From Aquanectria penicillioides (Eukaryota > Ascomycota > Sordariomycetes > Hypocreales > Nectriaceae), in contig PYIU01000009.1 in assembly GCA_003415625.1 (NCBI GenBank), positions 3,348,001-3,412,000 on the forward strand: a stretch of DNA of 64,000 nucleotides, in the 5' to 3' direction. Positions 1 through 12,445 of this stretch are shown in pieces. Under the pieces are notes generated by a model. The model had not been told where the DNA came from. It was given only the letters and a program-made list of their open reading frames with translations, and searched no databases. Position 1 is the stretch's first letter. Every line of letters starts with the position of its first letter. Both the position numbers and the translations under genes were made by a program.

Positions 1-318
1 CTTGTAATGGTTGGGTAAGGTGCAAACATTTATTAATTATGGGTCTCCAGGACGTGAATGCGTAATGGATCCGCTCGCCAGCGGTCGTGGAACGGCAGAA
101 GAAGGATATATGCTGCCAAAGTTGTATCCGTGAAATGTAGATATATATACCAACCAATATCTGCAGCTTTGGGGTGGTCTCTCAATCGCCACAACGTTCT
201 CTTTGTAGCTTCTTTCATTCCTACCTGGTGTAGGCCTTTATTTTCACTCTTTTTTGCCAGGAGCTCGCTTTTTTCTTTTAATTAGCCTTCCTCTCGATCA
301 TTATCTCTCTCTTTCAAG
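1..318 (+). promoter_or_regulatory. Promoter and leader of the AA9 LPMO gene
   Basis: Non-coding DNA upstream of the LPMO start. A TATA-like run lies near 140-149 and a pyrimidine-rich stretch covers about 225-318, as is usual just upstream of highly expressed ascomycete genes. No specific operator could be assigned. Confidence 0.4.
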
Positions 319-1332
319 ATGAAGCACTCTGCTGTTTTGCTCGCGGCCGCCGCTACCCTGGGTCACTCTGTTTCGGCTCATTACATTTTCAGCAAGCTTG
401 TTCTAAACGGCGTGGCTTCAGATGACTGGCAGTACATTCGTCAGACTACTCGATCTGAGTGTTACATGCCCACCAAGTTTACCTCGACCTTTGACAACCT
501 TACACCCAGCGACAGCGATTTCCGTTGCAACCTAGGGTCTTTTAGCAATGCTGCCAACACCGAGGTAGCTGAGGTCGCTGCCGGTGACACGATTGCCATG
601 AAGCTCTTCTACGATGGCACTATCGCTCATCCTGGACCTGGACAAGTTTGTATGGTTGCGATTTTATCCATACAATTTATCCAATTGTTGATTACTAACC
701 TGTTCGTCTCCAGACATGTCCAAGGCCCCTTCTGGAAATGTCCAGGAGTACGAGGGCGATGGTGATTGGTTCAAGATCTGGGAGAAAACACTCTGCGATG
801 AAAGTGGCGACCTGACCAAGGATGCTTGGTGTGCGTATGGCATGTCTCAGTTCGAGTTCGAAATTCCTGCAGATACTCCCGCTGGTGAATATCTCGTCCG
901 CGCCGAACATGTTGGTCTCCACGGCGCCCAGAACAACGAGGCCGAGTTCTTCTACAGGTGAGCCAATTATGGATTTCATTTAAAATAGATTTAAAATCTG
1001 ACGGATATATTAGCTGTGCGCAGGTCAAGGTCACTGGATCCGGCGGCGGCTTGCCCAGCATCACTTATCAGATCCCAGGTATCTACACTGATTCCATGAC
1101 ACTCTGGAACGGCCTTAACCTCTGGACCGATACTACTGCTCAAATCCAAACGGACATTCAGAACACTCCAATTGGTGACGCAGTCTGGAGCGGTGGTAGC
1201 TCGGCCTCGTCAACTTCGGACTCGGCTGCGCAGTCTTCGTCGACAACTCCTGCTTCTTCATCCGCCACCCCTGAAAATTCGGTCCTGGCTGGTTGCAACA
1301 AGAGATCCGCCAAATTCCGTCGCGAGATCTAA
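319..1332 (+). CDS. AA9 lytic polysaccharide monooxygenase, secreted
   Basis: Copper enzyme that oxidatively cleaves cellulose or related beta-glucans outside the cell. Exons 319-649, 714-957 and 1014-1332 (introns 64 and 56 nt, both GT-AG) give 297 residues. A signal peptide of 20 residues ends in VSA, leaving His21 as the mature N-terminus, the first ligand of the copper histidine brace. His104 in AHPGPGQ is the second ligand, followed by the family stretch VYMSKAP and, after intron 2, SCAQVKVTG. The tail from about residue 245 is Ser/Thr-rich and carries no CBM1. The usual Gln-x-Tyr before the conserved Cys reads E-F-F-Y-S-C here, so the axial Tyr position may be Phe. Family assignment is secure; substrate is unknown. 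The neighbouring cutinase is convergent. Confidence 0.93.
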
Positions 1333-2508
1333 TCAACTAGGATGCGATTTCTCGAACAAACTGAAGTCTGTTTACAGCACCTTGCCAAGGATTTCGTGTT
1401 ATTGGAAATCAATTTGCGCCAGAAATGAAGCAAGCGGCTTTTGAGCCAGGTTTAGCGGGCATCTAGTAAATGACCGGCTAACTAAAGAGCACTTTACTTT
1501 CTCCTGTACCTACAATTATTGCAGCCAGGTCGCTATTGCAGTGTCAAAGCACCTTTTATCAATGTATTTCTCTACTACTAAAGTTTCGGCCCTTTCTCTT
1601 TTGAATGCCCAATGCTCTCCGGGTCGCCAGGAGTATGATGCTAAGAAATATTGTGATGTTTGAAGAAAAGGCACAACTTCCATCTCGAATCCAGATACCT
1701 CTACTCAGTGTTTTAAATTGCGATCAACTTAGCCCATTCAGGATATTGAAGGAAGTGAATAATTAAAGAACGTATGTGGTGGTATAATTTCGTATGTTCC
1801 TGAAAGGGTTTGCAGAGCTATTTATTCGGCAGTTCACGGCAATGATCGATGTTATATGGCAATAATGCAGTGACCACCCACAATGCAAATTCCACTTAAT
1901 GATTTCCTTTCAATAAAATATCCGATGAGGATTCCGAGGAACAGAACAAATAGCTTCCAGTGTGGTTTCCAGTTGAAGCCGGTTGCGTTACTAGATAATT
2001 CTTGTGATTGGATAAAACAATGGCACAACGATGCAGGTCTGTTTCCGAGGCTCTTTAACATCGAGCAACAGGATTAACACTAAGCATGAGACGAGGTGAT
2101 TGATCTGTGGGGCGAAACAAAACAGATTCTCATCTGAGAACCACAATGCAAGCAAGGGGAAGAAATGACCCAGACTCTGATACAATAGCTATCGGGAATG
2201 TCGCTGAGAAAGATTTTAGAATTTAAAAGAAATTTCAAGAGTTAAATAACTCATTTCGATGTCCATCCAAAGTAGGTTGCAACATGTAGTGTTTTTTAGG
2301 TATGCTACTTGGAACGAAGGGGGGTACTATCCAGCCACGTGCTAGAGATTTTTATCGGACCAAGCTTCATCAATCAAGTCACAGTTCTTAATTTGGAATG
2401 GTATAATGCTCATTGAGACCAGCGACAGACCAGCTGTCGGAGCTATCCAGGGTACATACAGATATGAAATGAAGAACACACAATCCCGGCTCCCACCTTA
2501 GCCCTGGT
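1333..2508. other. Intergenic, 3' ends of convergent genes
   Basis: AT-rich DNA between the convergent LPMO and cutinase genes. Only short open frames without codon character or recognisable motifs are present. It probably holds the two 3' UTRs. Confidence 0.5.
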
Positions 2509-3270
2509 TTAAGAAGACGCAGAACCACTAACTGCAGTAACACGCTGGATCAAGAACTCGGGAGCCTCACCCGAAGCAGCGCTTTGGTACTGCAGATGCG
2601 GTGCCGCGACGATCAAAGAGCCTGTGCAGACCAGATCACCCGTGTTGCAGAACACCTTGGTCCGTTCCGCAGGGTAGCTGGGGATCTTGCCGTCGTTCTG
2701 TTGGTTCTTAGTATACCCAAACAGCACGGTGCCGGCGATGGTATCGCGGATGCTTGAGTCAACATCTGTGATGCTCGCAGCTGCAAGTGCAGCACCTTGA
2801 CTGTACCCGCCAGCGACGATGGTCGCATCAGGGCACTTTGTGTTGGCAGCCTGGAAAAGACCCAGCATTTCCTGAATTGCAGCGCTCGAGGTGCCTCGAG
2901 GAAGCGAGTTGTCGGCAAGGGTAGCCTGGTACGCTCCTCCAACGCCCTGGATCCAGACACCATTCGCACCGTATTTATCCTCGAGCTTGCTGGCTACGAG
3001 AGGACCAAGGGAACCCTAGATGAGGTTAAAACAATTGACTCAGTTCAGGGTATCGGAGAGATGACGCACCAGGTTCCCAGACTCAGTCGAACCTCGAGCA
3101 AAGATGAAGATGACACCAGGGCAAGACGCGCTGTTGCCGTTGGTGAGATCATTGCGAGTAATGCTACCGCTGCTTTGGCGAGCTTGGAGGTCAGAGTTCG
3201 CAGTCAGAGTCAAGGTTGGGAGGGCGGAAGCCGTGGCGGCGACCAGAGACGTGATGGTGATCATCTTCAT
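2509..3270 (-). CDS. Cutinase (serine esterase), secreted
   Basis: Hydrolyses ester bonds of cutin and similar polyesters (EC 3.1.1.74 family) outside the cell. Exons 3270-3070 and 3015-2509, with a 54-nt intron (donor GTGCGT, acceptor CTAG), encode 235 residues. The first 17-18 residues form a signal peptide, followed by a short pro-region. Family marks are [14 protein letters not shown] near the N-terminus, the nucleophile elbow GYSQG, the acid in CNTGDLVC and the His in APHLQY, so the Ser-Asp-His triad is complete. Length matches fungal cutinases (200-240 residues). It lies close to the LPMO, which fits a cluster of plant-surface enzymes, although co-regulation is inference. Confidence 0.95.
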
Positions 3271-5009
3271 GATTGCGGTTGTTGGATGAGGTTGAGTTCT
3301 GCTTGAACGTTTGCGTACTGGATGCTGATGGACTTTGGGGCGATGAGATGCAGTGGCTTCGTGACTTTACTTGGAATGGCGGGAACAGGGTCATTTATGT
3401 TTGAAAGGAACTTGGTCAACATCTCTGTGAACAACAACAACTCCTTACAATGCGAATGATGCGAGCCTCGGTCGATGTCTCTGAGGCCATACGCTCCTTA
3501 CAATGCGAGCCTCGGCTCATCCATTGTTGTGGAGAATCTTTGCTCGTCAACGGGGTCAAAATCATCTTTCCATCGCCAACTCAACCACACACACTGCCAA
3601 CTTGAAACAGCGAAGTATATGCACATCTCGCAACCTGCCATCGCTTTAGGCAATGTGGCCAAGCCCTGTTTCGAGCTAACGCACTAGACGATTCAACGGT
3701 TACTTTGAGTGAAACATTCCCCGCAATACAACGCTGGTGTCCACCACTTACAGGTAGTATTTGGCTTCTGGAAGGAATTACGTGACCTAACAATTGCGGC
3801 TTCATCCGCCCTCGATGAACGAAGAAGCGGACCCAGCGCGATGGCTGGTCCTTCCATTGGCCTAGCTTTCAACACCTATTTGAGAACACTTTGCGAAATA
3901 TGTAGAGATGATAGCAGTACATGCACAGACGCCACCTATATAATTGAGATACCTCGGCTGCCCAACAACCCCGCGTCATAGCGATGATGAGGGGCGGTGA
4001 GGTCGCGTGCATTCAGCTCTTTGTGTGGGCATGGTATAGGGTAGCATCGTGCAAAATAAGCAGGTAATATGCCCATGCACAAAAACTCTCTCTCTCACGA
4101 TATACCGGAATGAATTTGCTTAAATTTAGCGGAGCCATGTGGGATATAACTTGGTTGATATTGTGGTGTCCTCAACTTTTCATCTGTAGAAGAGTCAGAT
4201 GCACTTGTCTTGCGTTAGACAGATTGCATCCTACCTCGACATGATTGGCGTCATCAAATGCAGTAAAGTGACGTCGATTTATTGTAGGTTGAGAATAGCA
4301 ATGGGGGACACACTTGACATCAAAGTATGAATATCAAACGCGTCAAATTTCCCACACATTTTAAGAAGAATTATGTTTTCTGTTCTTGACAAAGTTGGTT
4401 CAATGTGATTGAATAACAACCGTTCGTCCGGTGTTTTGTCGCGTCATCACGTGACTAGGATTGGACGCGCCTGTGTGTTGGGTTAGGCCAGACTTCCACC
4501 CTGGAAATGGCTATAATGTTCTCCACGTAGGATATTCAGTTGCAATCCTATCAAAACCTCCAAGTTCTAAGGATAATGGTTTTGCCCATAGCGTTGTACA
4601 GATAGATTCCTACGGTCTGCGGATTCCGCCTCTCTCCGGATTTATCTCGGCCCTATCCGCATTAGGTAAGCGGTGAGAGGCTGGTGCTTAGCTCGGAATG
4701 CTGATGAGATCACCCGGAGGCGAACAGAAATGCCGAGGCGGCAAAAAAATTCCGATTCATTTACTTAAAGCCGAGCCACCCTGACTAAATCTATCCCTGG
4801 TGACGATTGCTGGACAAAACTCTATAGACTGTTTTTGCCTGTCACGTGGAGCGCATTGAGATTTGAGAGGGACAAGACAAGACAGCAACGAGCTGCCGGC
4901 TCCACCACCCTTTCAACTTTAGCCGGGACTGTTGTAGAGCTGTAAAGATTCCATTAATCTATCTCCCTCGCGGGCTCTGTTTACGCCCACACCGCCAGAC
5001 AAGCCCATC
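3271..5009. other. Intergenic between divergent cutinase and NRAMP genes
   Basis: 1.7 kb without a convincing gene. A 90-codon open frame at 3709-3981 has no recognisable motif. An imperfect direct duplication around 3438-3517 repeats a unit beginning CTCCTTACAATGCGA and containing GAGCCTCGG. Two CACGTG palindromes (see separate entry) lie in the NRAMP-proximal part. Confidence 0.45.
4448..4848. promoter_or_regulatory. Two CACGTG E-box palindromes upstream of NRAMP gene
   Basis: CACGTG occurs at 4448-4453 and again at 4843-4848, about 560 and 165 nt upstream of the NRAMP start codon. CACGTG is the core site for basic helix-loop-helix regulators in fungi. Function here is inference from position only. 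Confidence 0.3.
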
Positions 5010-6783
5010 ATGGATCGTATCTTCCGTCCAGCTGAGCCCCCTCAGGGTGACCGCGACGCCCAGAGTCCCGGCCTCCCCACCCACGGCTCAACCACGAGCC
5101 TTAGGCGGCTGAGGCGGAAGAACAGCCCCAGAACCTCGCTCCAGGAACTCAAGTCCATCTTGGTCAAGTTTTGCTCCTTTCTCGGGCCTGGCTTCATGAT
5201 TGCCGTTTCTTACAGTGAGTCGCCGTCACGATTCGCATCTTCGTGGCTCCACTAACGCCCTCGCCTCGCCCAGTTGATCCTGGAAACTACTCTACAGACA
5301 TCACTGCAGGAGCCTCGTACCGCTTTCGGCTGCTATTCATTGTTCTTCTTTCCAACTTTCTCGCCGTTTTCCTCCAGAGTCTTGCCATCAAGCTTGGTAC
5401 TGTTAGTGGACTTAACCTTGCTGAGGCCTGTCGAGAGTTTCTTCCCCGATGGCTCAACTACATTCTGTATGCCTTCGCTGAAATTGCCATCATTGCCACT
5501 GACATTGCAGAGGTACGTCATGATGCCGGTGTGGCTCCAGATGTTCTAGCTTCTTCGCCCCCCCATGCTTGGCAACTCCAAAACTAACAATCCCACAAGG
5601 TAATTGGGTTTGCTATTGCAATCAACCTCCTTGTCCCGCAAATCCCTTTAGTGATGGGATGCGCCATTTCTATTCTTGATGTCATGGTTATTCTCTTCTT
5701 TTACCACCCTGAAGAGTCCATGAAGGGGCTTAGGATCTTCGAGTACTTCATCATGTGCCTGGTGCTTGGCGTGGTAATCTGCTTTTGCATCCAACTATCT
5801 CTCATCGAGATTCCGGTTGGACAAGTGTTTGAAGGCTTCCTGCCATCAAGTGCCATTACTGAGCGAGAAGGGTTAGTTTTTTTTATACAACATCATTAAG
5901 CTTGACCTATTCTGACAAGACCAGTCTCTATCAAGCCTGCGGAATTCTCGGAGCAACCGTTATGCCTCACAGCCTGTATTTGGGCTCCGGCATTGTCCAA
6001 CCTCGACTACGAGACTACGACACTAAACGCGGCCTCGTCTCATCGACTCCAGATGATGGCACCTCCAAGTCTCACTACGTCCCCTCCCTAGCCGCCATCC
6101 GACATTCGCTCAAGGTGTCAATTGCTGAATTAGCTATTGCTCTCTTCACCTTTGCCCTTTTTGTCAACTCGGCTATCCTGATTGTGGCGGGCGCTGCTTT
6201 GTACAACAATCCCGAAGCCCTTGATGCAGACATCTTTGTAATCCACGACTTGCTTTCAGCATCGATATCACCAGCCGCGGGCACCATCTTTGCTCTTGCG
6301 TTGCTGCTCTCGGGTGTTTCGTCGGGAGTGGTATGCACAATTGCTGGACAGATGGTCAGTGAAGGTGCTCTGAACTGGACAATTCGCCCGTGGCTGCGTC
6401 GCCTGGTTACCAGAAGCATCAGCATCGTGCCTAGCATCATCATTGCTGCCGCTGTCGGGCGCTCAGGGCTCAACGCGGCCCTCAACGCATCGCAAGTTGT
6501 CCTCAGCATTGTCCTCCCATTCGTCACAGCGCCGCTCATCTATTTTACATGCCGCGACAAGTTCATGACTGTCAAGACTAGCACCCGCCAATCTCATGCC
6601 GAAGGTGATGCCGAGGACGCAGACCTGGGAGAACGAAGGCCCCTGTTGGCGGCGCAAAGTGAGGGCGCTGAAACCGTGAAGTTGGGCAACTCAAAGTACA
6701 CAACTATTGTTACTCTGGTGGTATGGCTCATAATTGCTGTAATGAATGTGGCAAACCTAGTATTGCTTGGAGGAGGCCAGTGA
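5010..6783 (+). CDS. NRAMP family divalent metal transporter
   Basis: Proton-coupled Mn2+/Fe2+ importer of the plasma membrane or endosomes. Exons 5010-5214, 5274-5512, 5600-5871 and 5925-6783 give 524 residues. The two invariant metal-binding motifs are present: DPGN in the first membrane helix (straddling intron 1) and MPHS in helix 6, just after intron 3. About 11 hydrophobic segments are visible. The N-terminal 60 residues are polar and arginine-rich. A loop near residues 455-490, with an acidic GDAEDADLGERRPLL stretch, includes a dileucine-type sorting signal. All splice sites are GT-AG and restore frame exactly. Yeast relatives are the SMF proteins; which paralogue this corresponds to cannot be told from sequence alone. 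Confidence 0.95.
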
Positions 6784-8280
6784 GTGAGGCAAGCAAAGCA
6801 CGGCTGTGATTTGGGAAGTTCCTATCCAGTCAATAGACATTAAAGAACACTCAAGGTGCAAACCATAGAATCAAGAAATTAGTACAAATACAGAGTGGAA
6901 ATGGAAAGATGATTAATCTTTGAAATGTTCAAATGTCGCGGTTATCAGCCGAAAAGAACGCAATGGATGGTGGAAGAGGCATATCCATGTAGTATTTCTT
7001 CGATAGCTCGTATTGGAACTTATCTAGGTCGTATTTCCACTGCTGACCATTGCGTCCTTGAAAGATTCAATTGGCACGTTTTCGGCCGAACTCGAAAATA
7101 CAAGATACGTTCACAGTAACCATAGAGATTTGTTGACATTCGCTATCCTAGAGTCCTTCCTACTGGGAATCTGATCGCGATACCCGGCGTACTTCGCAGG
7201 GATCCTGCCCAGTCTTGGGTTCGCTGCACCAGGTGCCAATTCAAAATGGGCTGTTAGAAGCGCGGCAGAAGCTGGATTAGAGTCTGATTAATGATAATAA
7301 TTGAAGGTATTTTTAGTAAATTTGATAATCAACCTCATTATGTATTCAATTCCCTGCGTAATGTCTGCTAGTCATGTAATACTATGGCGATAGGAAAGAA
7401 GAAAGAACATGAGATGGACCTGACCTGGTGTATTTGGGCGCGCCATCCTGTCCTTTGCTACGCGTGACGATACAATCTGACAAGGCTGTGAGAACTAAGA
7501 TTGCAGTGGACGACCTAGACGATGGAAATTGGCTACTTAGCAACAGATATGGTACTGTTATGCGGACTACTTCGTGCAGAAGCCAAAATTGCAGTGAAGT
7601 GCCATCCACACATCCATCCATCATTGGCTGACGTCGGTGTACCAGTCTCCATGATGACTCTGTAGTGAATTACACTATTGTGTCCAGTAACTAAGATCAT
7701 CCTAGAGTCACGCCTAAACCCTCATATTATGGCGGAAAAGCAGTGAGCCAGTGTTTTGGGCGTCTAGATATTCAATGTATGAATTGGTCGGACACGTGAT
7801 GCGCCTTTGCGTCCAAGTGGATATTCCATAGTAATGAATGTCGCATGTTGATTGTTTCACATTTATACCTTTTTGAGTCCAATATTTAAGCTCGTCGGAT
7901 CTTCTTCGATAGAGAATGAACGGCTGCACTGCAACCATGTTAATCCTCGGCATCGTGTCGCTTAATGCAGAACGCTGTGACACTCGACCCCCCGCACTCT
8001 GGCTTGAGCCTCGGCATCTTGGTGGAATCCTCCGAACATCAGCCCACTCGTTGTTGCTGATCAGCCGCTGGCGGAGCTGGATTTCCGGAAGCAATTCCCA
8101 GCTTCTACTCAACATTGCTACTTGCATGCCTTTTAAGCGCAGAGATCCGCCGTTGGCCCTCAACTTCTGGGATGACTGGGTAAATGCACTAATTATTATA
8201 CCTTCTCTCTGGATCATTTCATCTTGGTCAAAAGCCTTAGCCAAGAGCCCTGCATCCAGGGCCGCAACTGCATGATAATC
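6784..8280. other. Intergenic
   Basis: 1.5 kb between NRAMP and the nitronate monooxygenase. Overlapping open frames on both strands around 7714-8275 (176 codons minus, 119 codons plus) carry no motif, no signal peptide and no plausible splicing partner. I treat them as chance. Confidence 0.4.
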
Positions 8281-9580
8281 ATGGCATCTCCACGTATGTC
8301 AAGCCTAATTACTGTTGGAAAGACGCGAACCAAGCTAATTACTTTGGCATTTGCAGAGAAAATTAGAACTCCAATCACCGACCTGTTTCACATTAATCAC
8401 CCAATTTTGCTAGCGGGGATGAACATGGCAGCAGGTCCAAAGCTGGCTGCTACTGTGACGAATGCTGGCGGCCTGGGTGTTCTCGGCGGCGCGGCCTACA
8501 ATCCAAGTATGCTGCGCGAGCAGATCGCCGAGCTGAAGAGTCATCTGACTGATAAAAATGCGCCATTTGGAATTGATTTGCTGCTTCCCCAAGTTGGTGG
8601 TAGTGCACGAAAGACCAAGTATGTAAACGCCGTCAGATCTCCTTTCTTCAACCAACCTAGCATTGGGTGCCGGGATCGTGGTTATTCTCAAATGCTCCCT
8701 TACCACAGTTCTTTATTCATTTGCACTTGACTAGCCGGATATTGAACGAGAAGACAATCACTGATTTCTGTTATTTCTTAGTTACGACTACACAAAGGGA
8801 AAGCTTGACGAGTTGGTGGATGTGATCATTGAATGCGGGGCGAAGCTCTTCGTCTCGGCCGTGGGCGTACCTCCCAAGGCAGTAGTGGAAAAGCTTCATA
8901 AACATGGGATTTTGTACATGAATATGATCGGTCACGTCAAGCACGTCCCCAAATGCCTTGATCTCGGTGTAGATATCATCTGCGCGCAAGGTGGAGAAGG
9001 TGGAGGCCATACGGGCGACATCCCAACAACTGTGCTGATCCCCGCTGTTGTTGACATTTGCAAAAAACACAAATCCCCTCTCACCGGACAACCGGTACAG
9101 GTTGTTGCTGCTGGAGGCATACATAATGGTCAACTTCTTGCCGCCGCTCTCATGATGGGTGCAAGCGCCGTCTGGGTGGGAACTCGATTTGTTCTTACTG
9201 ACGAGGCGGGAGCGCCCGAAGCTCATAAGAAGGCACTTCGAACAGCAGGCCACGATGACAATGTTCGCACAGTCATATACACCGGCCGACCAATGCGAGT
9301 GCGGAATAATGAGTATATTCAAGCCTGGGAAACCAAGCGAGAAGCCGAGATGAAGGAGCTGCTCTCAAAAGGCATCATTCCTTGGGAGTACGATCTTGAG
9401 CAGGAGGAAAGGGGACCTGAGTTTGAGGGAGAAGGTCTCGTCAGGTACCGGAGATTCCTCATGGGAAAGTGCGCTGCTTTGGTGAACGAGCAGAAGCCTG
9501 CTAAGGTAGTTGTCGATGAGTTCGTGAACGACGCAGCAACCTGGATACAGAAGGGAAATGACATGATTTCTAAGCTGTAG
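8281..9580 (+). CDS. Nitronate monooxygenase (2-nitropropane dioxygenase family)
   Basis: FMN enzyme of TIM-barrel fold that oxidises alkyl nitronates such as propionate 3-nitronate to aldehydes. Exons 8281-8293 (only 13 nt), 8357-8618 and 8782-9580 give 357 residues, the usual length. The start was chosen because the tiny first exon ends at a GTATGT donor and joins in frame to KIRTPITDLF. Visible marks are NHPILLAGMN near the N-terminus, NAGGLGVLGG (FMN phosphate region), the catalytic-His motif GGEGGGHTGD and VVAAGGIHNG followed by MMGASAVWVGTRF, the second phosphate loop. Likely role is detoxification of nitro compounds; no secretion signal. The 163-nt second intron is long for this window. 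Confidence 0.93.
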
Positions 9581-10053
9581 GGGGTCAGTGTGTAATACTA
9601 AAAGGTCTAGCGCGACAACAGAACGGCTCATATTCTTGAAAACCCTGGTACTGGATGGATGCGCTGTAACGCCTGGTGGGCTCACGGAATTTCATGCACA
9701 CGCTGCGCATGCCTGGTGGTGGTACCAAGACATAGTCAGCTGTAAATTGGATTTCAGAGGTCAAGACTTCAATCTTCTAGAACATACCCTGAGCGCGTAT
9801 GAACTACGAAGCAGATGTGTTTCAATATACATTGTAACCCCCAGAACTTCCGCCTCGCACTCTCCCAAACACGCTGGAACGGCATTCACACGTGAGTAGA
9901 ATCCTCGGCTCGGAACATCCGAAATGCTGCAGATGCCCATGTTCGATATTTCCCGTAACCCTAGGCTTTCTAGGATGACATAGCGTCCGTATCGTGATGT
10001 TGGGCGATAATCCCACTTCCACTGTACCGCAGGCTTGCGAGATATTGTTGCGC
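9581..10053. other. Intergenic, convergent 3' ends
   Basis: No gene seen. It separates the 3' ends of the nitronate monooxygenase and the small secreted protein. Confidence 0.5.
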
Positions 10054-10536
10054 TTAAGAGTACCAGGCATTGACCTGGTAGAGCTGGCCATTGTACTGCC
10101 ACGTGCCGCTCAGCTTTTGCTCAGTGTTGACGCACTGGTTGATGATATTCCTATTATTGTTAGTAGTGAGAAAACAAGCATTCGTGTCGTGACTAACTCA
10201 GTAGCGCCCTATTTAAATGGTGGGTTAATTTAATTATCATTTATATGCCCAGGAGGTGTAACTTACCCAGCAGTCAGGGAAGCCCTTTGTGCCTCCGGTG
10301 TGCTTGCGGGTGATGGCAACGTTGACTGTGACTTTGGCGATTCCTGTGATCGACTTGGAAGCGGTTGTGGTGCACTCTTGTTGATAGGCACAATCCTGGT
10401 TCGCACACATCTTCTCACGAGCACTCCAGTACGCGTCTCCAAATGCTGAGATGCCCTTCTGGGTGTTTCCAAAGCAATCGGCTGCAAAGGCAGATGCGGC
10501 AAAGAGGCCGAGAGTAGAGAGACCTGCAAACTTCAT
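10054..10536 (-). CDS. Small cysteine-rich secreted protein, effector-like
   Basis: Exons 10536-10267 and 10134-10054 with a 132-nt intron (donor GTAAGT, acceptor ACCAG) encode 116 residues. The start at 10536 gives a clean signal peptide (MKFAGLSTLGLFAASAFA); an in-frame Met 10 codons upstream would bury it. The mature protein is about 98 residues with six Cys, the last two as CWC-type neighbours formed across the splice junction, enough for three disulfides. I do not recognise the family. Size, secretion and Cys content fit fungal effector-type or surface-active proteins. An upstream acceptor (AATAG) would shift frame and stop after nine codons, so the ACCAG acceptor was preferred because it yields a Trp/Tyr-rich continuation. 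No function is assigned. Confidence 0.75.
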
Positions 10537-12445
10537 ATTGAAATGGGAATCCAAAGTACTTGACAATTGAAAGTGTCCAAGAGTGGTTGCGGAATAGTAC
10601 TGCAGGGGAGGTTCTACGCTGTTTTATATAGTCGCCTGAGGGTAGGAGAATTGAATGCTACAGCCCAAAAAGCATGCCCCCCTTTGTCTCTATTCTGATC
10701 ACTCTGTGGCGTGCTGTAGTTGCATTTGCATTCGGCGGAATTACATCAGCTTTTAGCGTCAAGTGAAAAACTTTTGAATTTTCGGATGAGTAACTACGTT
10801 ATTCAACTTTTAATCTTACTCATCCACACGCACATGCTCCACAGGCACGGAGGAATACATTGATACAATTCGTCATAGCTGTTTGAAAGATTCAGCCCCT
10901 CTTCTTTTTTTTTCTTTTTCAATTTATTCCATTACCTCTGCCGTTATGCTCCGATAGGGTCCCTTGAGCGATGGCCTCAAACCTCGGGTCCACCTGACCC
11001 TATGTGAAGTGGGAACAAACATTGGAAAAGAACTATGTCTCGCAGGAACCGAGTATTGGTGATGAGAATCTCCCTAAAAAATTGATCTTCGAACCATTCC
11101 TTAGCTAGACAAGCATCTCGTCGGCAGTGATGCGATTGGTTTAGAGCCTGAACATTAGTGATACTATTCAGATCCGACTTCCGGGACAGTCATCGCATCC
11201 GTGATTTCGCCCCCAAAGTGGATGCGGGTCAGATGGCCCCTGCATGACAATTAAGCAGAGCTAAGAATACTAGAACCTATTGGCCTACGCTCTGGCCTGT
11301 GAATTTTGCGAGCTGTGGATTCAGGGCGGCCGACGCATCTCCTCAGGTGCTCTCATCCATTTGAAGCCCCTCACAGGGGTTATTTAAAATAGAAATTATA
11401 GCTTGATTTGACACGTAGTTTCTTTACGCTCCTCTCTCCAAGACCGTCTTATCAGGGTCATCTATAATGGGTATTTAGTTCCCTGGACACCCAATAGCTG
11501 CCTTTTCGACGAAAATAGCGTGGCTAATGCCGTATTTCTTTTTTTATTTCTTTTTTTTTTTGAGCTAGAGGTCCGGATGCTATCCGCTCAACGATGGTGC
11601 CTGTTCCATCCGGGCCAATAATGACGATAAAGGCATAAATTGGGACATTTATCCTGTTGGTTGTACGTAGCATAGCATCCGTGGAGTAGGCCTGTCAAGT
11701 ACGAGGGTGTAGAACGAACGGGTGGTGCAGTACATAACACTGTTCCCGGCGGAGAAGATTGCGATCACTAAGAGGAAGTGAAATAACATCTTGCCATAAT
11801 GCCTGAATGCTCTTCTAGTGCAAAATGACTAATCCTATTAGTTGGGTAGGATCAAGAAGAAAAAAGAACTCTACTATAGTCGATATAATGGTTCACAAGT
11901 AGGATTCACTGAATCGTTATAGCTTAGCCCAATATGTATTGCGCATATCCTTAGAGTCCTGCCATTGTACCTACAGTCAATCCATTATGCTTAAATGCTT
12001 CATCCTATTCACTGATATATTTGGAAGATATCTCTACCTTTATCTTTTGTAAAGTCACGTTCGTCGACACAATTTTTGACGAGCATTTCCATCTTAGCGG
12101 AGGACCGTCCTTTAGGCTTAGGGAGATAGAAGAAAGTCTCCACAGGCTCACAGAGGCAAACACTAGTCTAGATGAATACTCCATTCTCTCTAAGGTTTTA
12201 GGCGCTAGCGTCGGTAATAGGTGGGGTTGAGAAGTTGGCGCCAATCATTGCAAGGAGGTAGGCGTTGCGAGCAATGGACACTGTCTTGAATTGGAGCCGA
12301 GGGAATTTCAGCGAACAAGCACTAGCTCTCCGGTCCAAATGTCATCTTATATGTGATAACGAATTATTTAATAGCACTTTCTGCTCGTCTAATGCTTGCT
12401 GCGTTGATAAAAACCAAGGTTTTCTAGATTAGTGTAACAGTTGGT
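10537..12445. other. Intergenic, 1.9 kb
   Basis: Contains the promoter of the small secreted protein, two T-rich tracts (near 10904-10920 and 11538-11560) and scattered short frames. I found no transposon ends, no conserved domain and no RNA gene. Confidence 0.4.

Noticed and set aside
3438..3517. Direct repeat CTCCTTACAATGCGA as an insertion footprint
   Set aside because: Only a local imperfect duplication; no inverted ends or inserted sequence.
7714..8275. Overlapping frames of 176 (minus) and 119 (plus) codons
   Set aside because: No motif, no homology I can name, no signal peptide and no plausible introns; both cannot be real and neither looks coding.
10237..10260. Unspliced end for the small secreted protein (…VSYTSWAYK)
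   Set aside because: A perfect GTAAGT donor occurs right after the CW codons and splicing gives a longer Cys/Tyr/Trp-rich ending, so the read-through end is less likely.
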